Shown here piece by piece: positions 15,863 through 24,450 of a DNA stretch of 64,000 nucleotides. Positions within the stretch are counted from its first letter, which is position 1. The number at the start of each line of letters is the position of its first letter. The stretch lies in NCBI RefSeq assembly GCF_008704855.1, contig NZ_CP023691.1:992001-1056000 (forward strand), written 5' to 3'. Both the position numbers and the translations under genes were made by a program. The notes beneath the pieces are model-generated. The model saw nothing but the letters and a program-made list of their open reading frames with translations. It had not been told where the DNA came from and made no database searches. The DNA comes from Streptomyces platensis (GTDB lineage Bacteria; Actinomycetota; Actinomycetes; Streptomycetales; Streptomycetaceae).

Positions 15863-16681
15863 ATGGCAGTCAGGAAGAACCAGGCGGACCTCACCGCCAC
15901 TGAGAAGCGGAACTTCGTCGATGCGGTGCTGGAGCTCAAGCGCAGCGGCCGCTACGACGAGTTCATCAGCACCCACAACGCCTTCATCATCGGGGACACC
16001 GACGACGGAGAGCGGACCGGCCACCGGTCACCGTCGTTCCTGCCCTGGCACCGCAGGTTCCTGCTCCAGTTCGAACAAGCCCTACAGAGCATCACGCCGT
16101 CGGTCATGCTCCCCTACTGGGACTGGACCGTCGATCGCACACCCCGTAGCTCCCTGTGGGCCGACGACTTCCTCGGCGGTGACGGGCGGAGCGGCGACGG
16201 CCGGGTGACCTCGGGGCCGTTCGCCTTCACCAGCGGTAAGTGGCCGATGAACATCCGGGTGGACGGCCGGACGTTCCTGCGCCGCTCGCTCGGCACCGGG
16301 GTCCGCGAACTGCCGACCCGGGCCGAGGTCGACCGGGTGCTCGCCATGACGGTCTATGACGCCGCCCCCTGGAACAGCTCGTCCGACAGCTTCCGCAACA
16401 ACATCGAGGGCTGGCGCGGCCCGAATCTGCACAACCGGGTGCACGTCTGGGTAGGCGGGCAGATGACCACCGGCGCCTCGCCCAACGACCCCGTCTTCTG
16501 GCTGCACCACTGCTTCATCGACAAGCTCTGGGCCGACTGGCAGCGGATGCACCCCAAGTCGGGGTATCTGCCGACGGGCAACACACCCGACGTCGTCGAC
16601 CTCCACGACACCATGAAGCCATGGAACGACGTCACTCCGGCGGACCTGCTGGACCACACGAAGTTTTATACGTATGGATGA
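15863..16681 (+). CDS. melC2: tyrosinase MelC2
   Basis: A 272-residue type 3 copper monophenol monooxygenase that oxidises tyrosine to dopaquinone for melanin and is exported by hitch-hiking on MelC1. CuA ligands are His38, His54 and His63 (STHNAF, TGHRSPSFLPWHRRF). CuB ligands are His190, His194 and His216 (NLHNRVHVWVGG, PVFWLHHCF). The numbering is the same as in the crystallised Streptomyces enzyme. MLPYWDWT and ASPNDPVFWLHH are intact, so activity is expected. ATG at 15863 follows GAGGAG. A 14-bp perfect hairpin ends the operon. Confidence 0.98.
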   Translation: MAVRKNQADLTATEKRNFVDAVLELKRSGRYDEFISTHNAFIIGDTDDGERTGHRSPSFLPWHRRFLLQFEQALQSITPSVMLPYWDWTVDRTPRSSLWADDFLGGDGRSGDGRVTSGPFAFTSGKWPMNIRVDGRTFLRRSLGTGVRELPTRAEVDRVLAMTVYDAAPWNSSSDSFRNNIEGWRGPNLHNRVHVWVGGQMTTGASPNDPVFWLHHCFIDKLWADWQRMHPKSGYLPTGNTPDVVDLHDTMKPWNDVTPADLLDHTKFYTYG

Positions 16682-16720
16682 CAGGTACCTGACATCTGCC
16701 ATGGCTTCCTGAGCACCTCA

Positions 16721-16768
16721 GCCGATGCGCACGCCCCGACAACGGGAGCGTGCGCATCGGCGCGCTTT
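16721..16768 (+). terminator. hairpin terminator after melC2
   Basis: Perfect 14-bp arms at 16721-16734 and 16748-16761 with a 13-base loop lie 40 bases past the melC2 stop. A short T-containing tail follows. Confidence 0.85.
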
Positions 16769-16888
16769 GTGCGTGCAGCGGCTACGGCTACGCCCACCAG
16801 TGCCTCGACCGCACTGAGGCGGTGGCTGGCGGGGACGCAAGGGCAGCCCGCTCGTGAGGAACCCGACGGCGGGGTCCGGGAGGCTTGC

Positions 16889-17542
16889 TCAGGTGCCCAG
16901 GCCGGCGTCTCGTGCCAGGAGTGCGGCCTGTACCCGGTTTTCACAGCCCAGCTTGGCGAGGATGCGGCTCACATACGTCTTGACTGTGGCCTCGCTCATA
17001 TGGATCCGCTGGCCGGCGTCCGCATTGGACAGGCCCTCGCCCAGCAGCGCCAGGACCTCCAGCTCGCGGTCCGACAGGGTCTCCAGCCGACGGCGGGCCT
17101 GCGCGGCGCGGCGCACGCTCTGGCCGGACGCCAGCGAGTCCACGACATGGCGGGTGGCTCCCGGGGACAGATACGCGTCCCCGGCCGCGGCGGCCCGTAC
17201 CGCGCGCATCAGCTCCGCGGGCGCCGAGTCCTTGAGCAGAAAGCCCGCGCTGCCCTCCGCCAGCGCGCGCAGCACGTTCTGCTGCTCCCCGAAGGTGGTG
17301 AGGATCAGCACCCGCGCATCGGGGGCGGCGCGGCGGAGTTCGGTGAGGGCCGTCAGCCCGTCCATGACCGGCATCTGGATGTCGAGCAGCACGACGTCCA
17401 CCCGCTGGGCGCGGGCCAGTTCGATCGCCTCGCGGCCGTTCGCCGCCTCCGCGACGACGTCGATGTCGTCGGCCGAGGTGAGAATCATCCTGATACCCGC
17501 CCGAATGAGCGGCTCGTCATCCGTGACGAGAACCTTGATCAC
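16889..17542 (-). CDS. NarL/LuxR-family two-component response regulator
   Basis: A 217-residue DNA-binding response regulator. The receiver domain shows the acidic pair TDDEP, the phosphorylated Asp in DVVLLDIQMP and the switch Thr region RVLILTTFGEQ. The C-terminal LuxR helix-turn-helix is LSDRELEVLALLGEGLSNAD, then EATVKTYVSRILAKL. I chose the GTG at 17542 (VIKVLVTDDEP) over the ATG at 17593: an AGGAG precedes it and receivers begin here. It lies 97 bp downstream of the histidine kinase gene on the same strand and is its evident partner. Confidence 0.93.
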   Translation of the reverse strand: MIKVLVTDDEPLIRAGIRMILTSADDIDVVAEAANGREAIELARAQRVDVVLLDIQMPVMDGLTALTELRRAAPDARVLILTTFGEQQNVLRALAEGSAGFLLKDSAPAELMRAVRAAAAGDAYLSPGATRHVVDSLASGQSVRRAAQARRRLETLSDRELEVLALLGEGLSNADAGQRIHMSEATVKTYVSRILAKLGCENRVQAALLARDAGLGT

Positions 17543-17639
17543 GAGTCTCCTGCGCCCTCTTGAACGGTCATCACTGCGGCCGCTCACCATCATCCCCGAT
17601 CACGCCGCCCGCCCGGACCTCACGGCGAGCGTTCCGCCC

Positions 17640-19493
17640 TTACGTCTTGACCTCGAAGGACTTCTTCTCGATCAACTTGCCGTCCTTGAAGCAGAACCGG
17701 AAAACCGGCTCCTTTTCCCAGCTGCTGCCGACCTCCGAGGAATTCAGGCTGAGGCACTTCGCGCCCTCGGGCACCGGCGGCGCACCCTTGTCCAGGCCTT
17801 CGGTCAGGACGGAGGAGCCCTCGGGCAACTGCTTGCGCACCGTGGTCTCGGACTGGCCCACCTTCACCGCCTGGTACTCCTTCGGCTCGATCATGGCCTT
17901 GTCCATCTCCGTCATGAGGAAGGCCCCACCGATGAGGAGGCCGGCCACCAGCAACAGGGCGAGCAGTGCCGCCAGTCCGCAACCGATGGCTATACCGCTG
18001 CTTCTCTTCTGTGTGCTCATGGCCTTGGCCAGCTCCTTCGGCGATCCGTTCCAGTCAATGACCGGATCAGCTTCGCCGGGCGGACCCGCCGCGATCTGCT
18101 GCCGAAAGTCGCCTGTGGGGTCAACGAACGTCGCCGTCCCGTCGCCGGGCGAGGAGCTGGTGGCACCGCGCTCCGGCGCGGTGTACGGCAGCACACCCGC
18201 CAGCCGGAAGCCGCCGTCCGCCGTGGAACCCACATGCACCATGCCGCCGACGAGCCGGGCCCGCTCCCGGAGCCCGGTCAGCCCCTGGCCGCCGCTCACC
18301 ACACTCCGGCCGTCATCCGCGGTCTCGGGCACGGGGCCGTTCGCGACCTCCACGATCAACGAGTCCGGCTCATAGCGCAGTTCAATGGTGATCGGAGCGC
18401 TCGGGGCGTGCTTATGGGCGTTGGTCAGGCCCTCCTGAGCTATTCGGTACGCCGCGTGATCTGCGGTCGGGGCGAGCGGGCGCACCTCGCCCGAGCGCCG
18501 CAGCTCCACGGCCGTACCGGCGCTTCGGGACACCTCCACCAAGCGCTCGATGCCTGCCACCCCGCGCGACGGCGCCTTGGCGTCTTCCTCCCCCATCGCC
18601 TCAAGGGCAGGGGTGGGCATGCCCTCTGCGACAACGGAGGGAAGGGCCCCGTCACCAGGTGCATGGGTGCCGTCCCGCAGCAGCCCCACCACCTCGCGCA
18701 GTTCGTGCATCGCGCCGACCGACGCCTCCCGCAGCACTCCCACGGCTTCCCGCTGTCGTCCGGTCAGCTCGCGGTCGACCTCCAAGGCACCGGTGTGTAC
18801 CGAGATGAGGGCGAGCTGATGGCCGAGGCTGTCGTGCATGTCCTGCGCGATGCGCTGGCGTTCGCGCATCCGGGCCTGTCCGGCGATCATCGCGCGCTCG
18901 CGCAGCAGTTGGGCGTTGTACTCGCGCAGAGTGTCCAGCAGCGTGCGGCGCTGCGACCAGTAGCGGCCGGCGAGGCCGGGCACGATGGTTCCGACCAGGG
19001 TCGCCATGGCGCCTATGACCAGGACCGCCGGCGAGAGGCGGGGCAACTCCCGCGAGAGGGCCAGGCCGAAGTCGAGGACGTACGCGAGGGCGAAGATGCC
19101 GGTCGCCCTGCCCACCCCGTCGATCCGGCGCCCGGCGGACCAGCTGGCGACCGGGACCAGCAGCGCGAACCCGCTGAAGGGGAACGAGGCCGCGATGGCC
19201 ACCAGCAGGACGGTTGCGGGCAGCACCCGGCGCAGCGGCGACACCAGTCCGGCAGCCAGCGCGACGGCAACGATCTGTACCGCGCCCTCGTCGCCCACGG
19301 CTCCGGTTCCCGCCACCAGCGTCGCCAGCACGACACTCAGCAGCGATTCCAGCACAATGCGCTTCGGCGGCCACATCCCGGGACCGAAGAGAGTCCTGCC
19401 CGGTTCGGCCAGCCGCCGCAGCCCCGCACGCACCCTTGTCGTGGGCACCTGCCGAACGCGCTGTGCACGCTCCATACCTTCCACACCTGTCAC
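17640..19493 (-). CDS. DesK/NarX-type sensor histidine kinase with C-terminal membrane-anchored domain
   Basis: A 617-residue kinase. N-terminal membrane helices span about 45-175. The HisKA_3 motif RIAQDMHDSLGHQLALI gives phospho-acceptor His220. The ATPase N box is AYRIAQEGLTNAHKHA (348-363) and the G box GGQGLTGLRERARLVGG (401-417). Most such kinases stop near residue 440. This one continues with a Pro/Gly-rich linker, a hydrophobic span (about 501-527, IAIGCGLAALLALLLVAGLL) and about 90 extra residues. There VKVGQSETTVRKQLPEGSSV resembles SmpA/OmlA-like folds, and two cysteines (580, 601) could form a disulfide outside the cell. The extension may be a second sensor domain. It pairs with the downstream LuxR-type regulator. 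Confidence 0.9.
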   Translation of the reverse strand: MTGVEGMERAQRVRQVPTTRVRAGLRRLAEPGRTLFGPGMWPPKRIVLESLLSVVLATLVAGTGAVGDEGAVQIVAVALAAGLVSPLRRVLPATVLLVAIAASFPFSGFALLVPVASWSAGRRIDGVGRATGIFALAYVLDFGLALSRELPRLSPAVLVIGAMATLVGTIVPGLAGRYWSQRRTLLDTLREYNAQLLRERAMIAGQARMRERQRIAQDMHDSLGHQLALISVHTGALEVDRELTGRQREAVGVLREASVGAMHELREVVGLLRDGTHAPGDGALPSVVAEGMPTPALEAMGEEDAKAPSRGVAGIERLVEVSRSAGTAVELRRSGEVRPLAPTADHAAYRIAQEGLTNAHKHAPSAPITIELRYEPDSLIVEVANGPVPETADDGRSVVSGGQGLTGLRERARLVGGMVHVGSTADGGFRLAGVLPYTAPERGATSSSPGDGTATFVDPTGDFRQQIAAGPPGEADPVIDWNGSPKELAKAMSTQKRSSGIAIGCGLAALLALLLVAGLLIGGAFLMTEMDKAMIEPKEYQAVKVGQSETTVRKQLPEGSSVLTEGLDKGAPPVPEGAKCLSLNSSEVGSSWEKEPVFRFCFKDGKLIEKKSFEVKT

Positions 19494-19599
19494 GCAGCCA
19501 CGCTAAGCAACTCCTCGCGTCGCCGGCACCCATCTTTCGTCGCGAGGTGCAGCAACCAAAGTCCCACGACGGTGGCGACGAGGCCGGCCGCTCGCTCCG

Positions 19600-20172
19600 T
19601 CAGTCGGGCGGGACGGGTGCGGCAAGGGCGGCTTGGACGAGTTGATCCGCGTAGGAGGCGGTGAGCCGGCCCGGCTGGAACAGGATGCGGTACATCATCG
19701 GGGCCACGACATGGTCCATGACCGCTTCGACATCGGGAGCTGCTTCGCCGCGTCCCGTCGCGCGACCGAGGATGACCTCGATCTGGTCGGCCGCGTAGGC
19801 CGAGCACTGGCCGGCATTGCTGCCGTCCGGGTCGCCGAGGAGCGCGTCGCGTATATAGGCGCGGCCCGACGGAGAGGCCATCTCGTCGAGGAACTGCCTG
19901 GCCCAGGCCTCCAGATCGGTGTGGAGGCTGCCGTGATCAGCGGGCGGCTCCTCGGGACGCAGGCGTTCGACCGCCACGTCGGACAGCAGCTCGTGGAGGT
20001 CGCCCCAGCGGCGGTAGATCGTCGACGGGGTGACACCCGCGCGGGCCGCGACGGCCGGCACGGTCAGCGAGGCACGGCCCGCTTCGGCTTCGAGTTCCCG
20101 CACCGCGGCGTGCACTGCCTCCTGGACGCGGGCGCTGCGCCCCCCGGGGCGAGCCATGGCCTTGGGACTCAT
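19600..20172 (-). CDS. TetR-family transcriptional regulator
   Basis: A 190-residue repressor. The N-terminal helix-turn-helix is LTVPAVAARAGVTPSTIYRR (about 37-56). The C-terminal half (WARQFLDEMASPSGRAYIRD, MDHVVAPMMYRILF) belongs to the TetR_C-type ligand domain. The ATG follows AAGGTGG at 5 bases. A 19-bp operator-like sequence at 20184-20202 overlaps its leader, and almost the same sequence stands between the divergent AtzG-like and MBL genes 1.8 kb away. It therefore probably represses itself and those genes. Ligand unknown. Confidence 0.92.
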   Translation of the reverse strand: MSPKAMARPGGRSARVQEAVHAAVRELEAEAGRASLTVPAVAARAGVTPSTIYRRWGDLHELLSDVAVERLRPEEPPADHGSLHTDLEAWARQFLDEMASPSGRAYIRDALLGDPDGSNAGQCSAYAADQIEVILGRATGRGEAAPDVEAVMDHVVAPMMYRILFQPGRLTASYADQLVQAALAAPVPPD

Positions 20173-20183
20173 GCGACCACCTT

Positions 20184-20202
20184 AAAGCAAAATCGTTGCA
20201 TC
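20184..20202. promoter_or_regulatory. putative TetR operator at its own promoter
   Basis: AAAGCAAAATCGTTGCATC begins 12 bases upstream of the TetR start codon. It aligns with AAAGCAAAAGATTTGCCTT at 22001-22019. The shared half-site AAAGCAA and inverted TTGC, and the position over the leader, suggest autoregulation. Confidence 0.5.
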
Positions 20203-20337
20203 TGGAGTGGGTCCTTCCTCTCTGACGTCCGTCGCTCAAGCAGCCCTCGTCTCTCACGGGGAGCCGGCTGCCACCGGCGAGGGCAACCGGCACCTACGGC
20301 TGAACCGGCTGCCGCACACCTGCCTGAGCTGCGTTCT

Positions 20338-21735
20338 TCAGGCCGCCACCGGCGCCAGTCCACCGTGCCCGTCCTGGACCGCTTCGTAAGCCCGGCCGGC
20401 ACGCAGCACGAGGGCCTCCCCCATGGGCGGCCCCATCAGCTGCATCCCGATGGGCAGGCCCGCGTGATCGCGGCCGACCGGCAGGGTCAGCGCCGGGATC
20501 CCGGTGATGTTCGCGGGGGCGGACAGGCGGACGTAGGCGTCGGAGACACTCTCCGTCGTACCGTCCGGCCACTCCACGGTGTCCTGGCCCACCTCGGCGG
20601 CCGTCATCGGCACCGTGGGCGCAGCGATCACATCGACCTGTTCGAGCACTCGCCCCCACGCCTGGCGCATGAGCGTACGGGCCCGCTGGGCCCGCAGGTA
20701 GTCACCGGCCGAAAGGAGTTCGCCGGCCTCCAGCAGCACCCGGACATCCGGCGCGTACAGCTCGGGGACCGACCGCAGTGCCCGTTCGTGGTAGGCGGTC
20801 GCCTCCGGGACCATCAGGCCCCATTGGGTCGCCTGGACGTAGCGGGCCATCGGAATCTCGACCTCGACGAGCTCGGCCCCGAGGTCCGACAGCTGGGCAA
20901 GGGCGCCTCGTACGGCGGTCTCGACCGCGGGGCTGACCCGGTCGAAGTAGTAGTTGACCGGCACTCCGATCCGCAGGCCCGTCAAGCTCCCCTCCCCAGG
21001 GGGCGGGCAGCCGGGCCGGGCCGCACCAGGGCCGACCGGGTCCTTGGAACCGTGGCCCGTCAGCGCGGAGAGCACGAGCGCCGCGTCCCGCACCGTACGG
21101 GTGAGGGGGCCGACATGGTCCAGGGACCAGGACAGTGACGTCACTCCGTGCCGGGAGAGGAGGTCATAGGTCGGCTTCAGCCCGACGACTCCGTTCAGCG
21201 CCGCGGGCACGCGGATGGAACCTCCGGTGTCCGTACCCAGGGCGAAGGTGGCTGCCCCGGCGGCCACGGCAACCGCGGAACCACCGCTCGATCCGCCCGC
21301 GATGCGGCCCTGGTCCCAGGCATTGCGGGTCTGGGGCGTCGTCAGCCCGTAAGCGAATTCATGGGTGTGCGTCTTTCCCAGGAGGACCGCGCCGGCGTCG
21401 AACAGGCGCCGGGCCACCGCGCTGTCGGCCGGTGCGACATGCCCCGCCCGCACCCGGGAGCTGGCCGTGGTCGGCAGACCGGCGACATCGATGAGGTCCT
21501 TCAGCCCGAACGGGATGCCGTGCAGCGGGCCCCGATACCGGCCGGCCGCGATCTCGCGCTCCGCCAGCGCGGCGGACTCTCGCGCCGCTTCACTCGCCAC
21601 GGCGACGTACGCCCCGAGCCGCTCTTCGACGGCGTCGAGTCGTTCGAGCACGGAACCGGTCAGCTCCACCGGGGACAGCTCCCCTTGCGCCACGGCGTCG
21701 GCCGCCTCGGCGAGGGTCAATTCAAAGAGAGCCAT
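20338..21735 (-). CDS. amidase-signature hydrolase, AtzE/GatA-like
   Basis: A 465-residue amidase of the Ser-cisSer-Lys family. The catalytic Lys79 is in GIPFGLKDLIDV, the cis-Ser region in AGGSSGGSA (147-154), and the nucleophile Ser173 in GTDTGGSIRVP. Length and order match AtzE-type 1-carboxybiuret hydrolases and GatA-like amidases. The small gene directly upstream overlaps it by 14 bp and looks like AtzG, the partner that AtzE needs, which favours the AtzE branch over a generic amidase. No cyanuric-acid or biuret hydrolase gene is visible, so the true substrate is open. Confidence 0.88.
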   Translation of the reverse strand: MALFELTLAEAADAVAQGELSPVELTGSVLERLDAVEERLGAYVAVASEAARESAALAEREIAAGRYRGPLHGIPFGLKDLIDVAGLPTTASSRVRAGHVAPADSAVARRLFDAGAVLLGKTHTHEFAYGLTTPQTRNAWDQGRIAGGSSGGSAVAVAAGAATFALGTDTGGSIRVPAALNGVVGLKPTYDLLSRHGVTSLSWSLDHVGPLTRTVRDAALVLSALTGHGSKDPVGPGAARPGCPPPGEGSLTGLRIGVPVNYYFDRVSPAVETAVRGALAQLSDLGAELVEVEIPMARYVQATQWGLMVPEATAYHERALRSVPELYAPDVRVLLEAGELLSAGDYLRAQRARTLMRQAWGRVLEQVDVIAAPTVPMTAAEVGQDTVEWPDGTTESVSDAYVRLSAPANITGIPALTLPVGRDHAGLPIGMQLMGPPMGEALVLRAGRAYEAVQDGHGGLAPVAA

Positions 21736-21928
21736 CCGTGGCCTCCGCTTCGACGGTGTGGGTGGCGGGCGGCGTCTCCCCGAAGTCCAGTTCGCGCAAG
21801 GTGCGCACCACGGCGTGGATGTGGTTCGCGGTGGCGGCCACCTCGGCGTGGCGCTCGCTCTCCAGCGGAAGCCCGGCGCGAAGCGCCCATCGGGCGGCCT
21901 CCGTGGCGGTGAGTTCGACGTCGCTCAT
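21722..21928 (-). CDS. AtzG-like small partner (DUF4089)
   Basis: A 68-residue protein: TATEAARWALRAGLPLESER, then VAATANHIHAVVRTLRELDF and a C-terminal acidic tail. The short helical layout and its place directly before an AtzE-like amidase match AtzG/DUF4089, which binds AtzE and completes its structure much as GatC does with GatA. It overlaps the amidase start by 14 bp, so translational coupling is expected. Start ATG at 21928; upstream bases give AGGAAGGG as ribosome binding site. Confidence 0.7.
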   Translation of the reverse strand: MSDVELTATEAARWALRAGLPLESERHAEVAATANHIHAVVRTLRELDFGETPPATHTVEAEATDGSL

Positions 21929-22237
21929 GGATTCCCTTCCTGTGCGTGCAGGGGGCGTTGCGGAGCCGTCGTCCAGCGACCATCCCAGCCGTCCCCGGCA
22001 AAAGCAAAAGATTTGCCTTAGTCGACGGTAGGGGCTAACGTCATCTAAAGCAAATAAATAGCGTTTGTGGCTGATGGGCCGTCACGATCGGTGTCAGCTC
22101 CCGCATCTCTCCGACAGCAGGAGCCCGCCGCCCGCGCCGAACCCCTCCGCCACCTGTCCGACCGGGCGCCCGCCGGGCCTCACCGCCTCACCCCGCCCCT
22201 CTCCGAAACACGAGCGAAGGAACGGAAAAGAACGCCG
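21929..22237. other. 309-bp divergent promoter region
   Basis: It lies between the AtzG-like gene (leftward) and the MBL hydrolase (rightward). The centre (22001-22066) is AT-richer than its surroundings and holds two copies of the putative TetR operator. The stretch 22067-22237 can be read in frame with the MBL protein but looks like leader: it is Ser/Pro/Arg-rich and lies outside the domain. Confidence 0.6.
22001..22066. promoter_or_regulatory. two putative TetR operators in the divergent promoter
   Basis: AAAGCAAAAGATTTGCCTT (22001-22019) is an imperfect palindrome, AAAGCAAA-AGA-TTTGCCTT. AAAGCAAATAAATAGCGTTT (22047-22066) repeats the left half-site. Both resemble the element before the TetR gene at 20184. 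Their central position could control transcription in both directions. Confidence 0.5.
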
Positions 22238-23149
22238 ATGCACCACCACTCGACCCCCTCCGCCAGCAGCACGCCCGCGACCTGGGATCTGGGCGACCTC
22301 ACCGTCCACCGCATCGACGAGGTGGCCCTGCCCCCGCAGACCGGCCCCTGGCTGCTCCCGGCGGCCACCCCTGACGTGGTGGCCCAAGCGCCCTGGCTAC
22401 GGCCCGACTTCGCCGATGAGGCCGGCATCCTGCGGCTGAGCAGCCACAGCTTCGCGTTCTCCGTGGACGGCCTGCGCGTCCTCGTCGATACGGGTATCGG
22501 CAACGGCAAACCGCGCGCCAACCCCGCCTGGAACAACCTCGACAGTGACTACCTCGCGCACCTCGACGCCGCCGGCTTCCCGCCCCAGAGCATCGACCTC
22601 GTGATCCTCACGCACCTCCACACCGACCATGTCGGATGGAACACGTCTGCCGACGGCGCCACTTGGAAGCCCACCTTCCCCCACGCCCGTTACCTGACGG
22701 CCCGCACGGAGTGGAACCACTGGGCGGCGGTCGACATGGACGAAGCACGGAAACAGATGTTCCGGGACTCCGTCCACCCCATCAAGGACGCCGGCCTTCT
22801 CGACCTCATCGACATCCCGGCAGAGGGCACGGACATCGCGCCGAGCATCCGTCTGGTCCCCACCCCCGGCCACACCCCCGGCCACCTCGCCGTCGAACTG
22901 CGCGGCCGCACCTCCACCGCCCTGATCACCGGCGACTGCCTCCACCACCCCGTCCAACTGCTCGACCCCACCATGGGAAGCTGCGTGGACACCGACCCCG
23001 ACCAGGCCACCGCCACCCGCCGTCACCTGCTCGCCGCCCTCGCCGACACCGACACCCTGCTACTCGGCACCCACTTCCCCGCCCCCACCGGCGGCCTGGT
23101 GCGCTCACACGGCGACTCCTACCGGCTCCTCCCGTTGACCAGGGAGTGA
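22238..23149 (+). CDS. MBL-fold metallo-hydrolase
   Basis: A 303-residue metallo-beta-lactamase-fold hydrolase. Metal ligands are in VILTHLHTDHVGWN (HxHxDH), LVPTPGHTPGHLAVEL and ITGDCLHH. FSVDGLRVLVDTGIGNGKPR is the first strand pair with the usual Asp. The layout is close to AHL-lactonase/quorum-quenching-like hydrolases, but substrates vary widely in this fold. The ATG at 22238 (MHHHSTPSASS) is chosen as the first sensible start. The longer frame from 22067 runs through the operator region. It shares a divergent promoter with the AtzG/AtzE pair. Confidence 0.9.
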   Translation: MHHHSTPSASSTPATWDLGDLTVHRIDEVALPPQTGPWLLPAATPDVVAQAPWLRPDFADEAGILRLSSHSFAFSVDGLRVLVDTGIGNGKPRANPAWNNLDSDYLAHLDAAGFPPQSIDLVILTHLHTDHVGWNTSADGATWKPTFPHARYLTARTEWNHWAAVDMDEARKQMFRDSVHPIKDAGLLDLIDIPAEGTDIAPSIRLVPTPGHTPGHLAVELRGRTSTALITGDCLHHPVQLLDPTMGSCVDTDPDQATATRRHLLAALADTDTLLLGTHFPAPTGGLVRSHGDSYRLLPLTRE

Positions 23150-23261
23150 GCGAGGCCGGGGGCACCGTCCGCACGCGGTGGTCGGCATGTTTCAGGCATC
23201 ACGATGGCTGGTCTCCGGGCCTTTCCTTCCTCGCAGCCGAGTCCATCCGGGATCATGAAGC

Positions 23262-24134
23262 ATGCGCCCGGATGACTGGCACCTCACCGAAGACGTCCAT
23301 GACTTCCACGCCCGAGCCGGAGAATTCCTGCGCTCGCGCCCCGCCCTGCACACCACACCGCTGACAACGATCGAGAAACTGCGGACACACGGAGTGAACG
23401 CATTCGGCGGCCCGGCCCCCGTCTTGGGCCGACTGGAGCGAGCGGGCAAGGTCCACGCCACCTTCTCTCTCATCCGCGGCCTGGGCCTCACCCACCTCAC
23501 CCCCGAGCAGGCCGACACCCTCGCCGCCCACCTGGCTGCCCTCGGGTACTCCCTCCCCTTCGTCAGCGCGGACCACGACACCGCCACTGCGTTCGCCGAG
23601 GCGTGGCAGCGGCGCACAGGCGCAACGCCCACCCTGCGCGACCGGATCCGCCTGTACCGCCTCGGCACCCTCACCCCACCAACGCCGGCCCCCGAGGGCC
23701 GGGCCCGCCCCGTACGCGAACAGGACCATGAGCAACTCATGCTCTTTCTCCGCGAGTTCACCACGGACGTCAGAGAAGCCGTCACCATCGACACCGCTTC
23801 CTGGGCCGGCACACGCTTCGCCGACAAGCACTTCACCTTCTGGGAGACCCCGGACGGCACTCCGGTCTCCATGGCAGGTGCGACGTCGATGGTCGGCGGC
23901 ATGGTCCGGGTGGACCCCGTCTACACCCCGGCTCACCTCCGGGGCCGCGGCTACGCGGGGGCCGTGACGGCCGAGGTGAGCCAGGCCGCACTGACCGCAG
24001 GCGCCACCGACGTCGTGCTGTACGCCGACCCGGCCAACCCCACCAGCAACGCCCTCTACCAGCGCCTCGGGTATCGCCCGATCGCCGAGTGGGCTGTGTA
24101 CGACTTCGCGTCGGCCGAAGCAGAAGCCGGCTAA
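23262..24134 (+). CDS. GNAT-family N-acetyltransferase
   Basis: A 290-residue protein with the GNAT domain at the C-terminus: MVGGMVRVDPVYTPAHLRGR, GYAGAVTAEVSQAALTAGAT (acetyl-CoA loop R/QxxGxG/A as RGRGYAG) and VLYADPANPTSNALYQRLGY. The N-terminal 150 residues look like a decayed or divergent second GNAT fold, as in other two-domain actinobacterial members. Substrate unknown. The ribosome binding site is weak. The stop codon overlaps an 11-bp inverted repeat (24134-24205). Confidence 0.85.
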   Translation: MRPDDWHLTEDVHDFHARAGEFLRSRPALHTTPLTTIEKLRTHGVNAFGGPAPVLGRLERAGKVHATFSLIRGLGLTHLTPEQADTLAAHLAALGYSLPFVSADHDTATAFAEAWQRRTGATPTLRDRIRLYRLGTLTPPTPAPEGRARPVREQDHEQLMLFLREFTTDVREAVTIDTASWAGTRFADKHFTFWETPDGTPVSMAGATSMVGGMVRVDPVYTPAHLRGRGYAGAVTAEVSQAALTAGATDVVLYADPANPTSNALYQRLGYRPIAEWAVYDFASAEAEAG

Positions 24135-24450
24135 GACCCTGGGGCCGGTCGGCCGGCGCCGGTCCAGGAAGCCGCGGACATCGGCGCGCGCTCTCCCCAG
24201 GGTCTGTCGTCGATCTCCCGGCGTCCGCCCTGTGGGCGGTCCCCGCGGCGGATGCCGGACCGCCGACCGGGCCGGCTGGGCGCGCGACCGAGGCAGACAG
24301 TGGCGGGGATCCATTACGGGGCAACCCCGGCGAGCCCCTGACCGCGGCGGGCGCGTGCTTCGTCCGGGTGGACGAGGATCTGGCGGCGGGTGGGCCGGAT
24401 CCTGGACACGGCCGTCGAGAGGGGCGGTACACGGCAGCGGAAGGGACATC
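24135..24450. other. 316-bp gap with wide inverted repeat
   Basis: AGACCCTGGGG at 24134-24144 is perfectly complementary to CCCCAGGGTCT at 24195-24205, 50 bases apart. It may act as a long-loop terminator after the GNAT gene. The rest (24206-24450) is GC-rich with no recognisable feature until GCGGAAGGGA, the ribosome binding site of the next gene. Confidence 0.5.

Noticed and set aside
16854..19664. A 936-residue plus-strand frame opposite the two-component genes
   Set aside because: Ser/Arg-rich shadow; the minus strand encodes a clear kinase and response regulator.
20338..21735. This amidase as the starter-supply hydrolase of the polyketide
   Set aside because: It is tied to an AtzG-like partner and a TetR operator 9 kb from the oxidase. 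The amidase at 27476 is closer and better placed.
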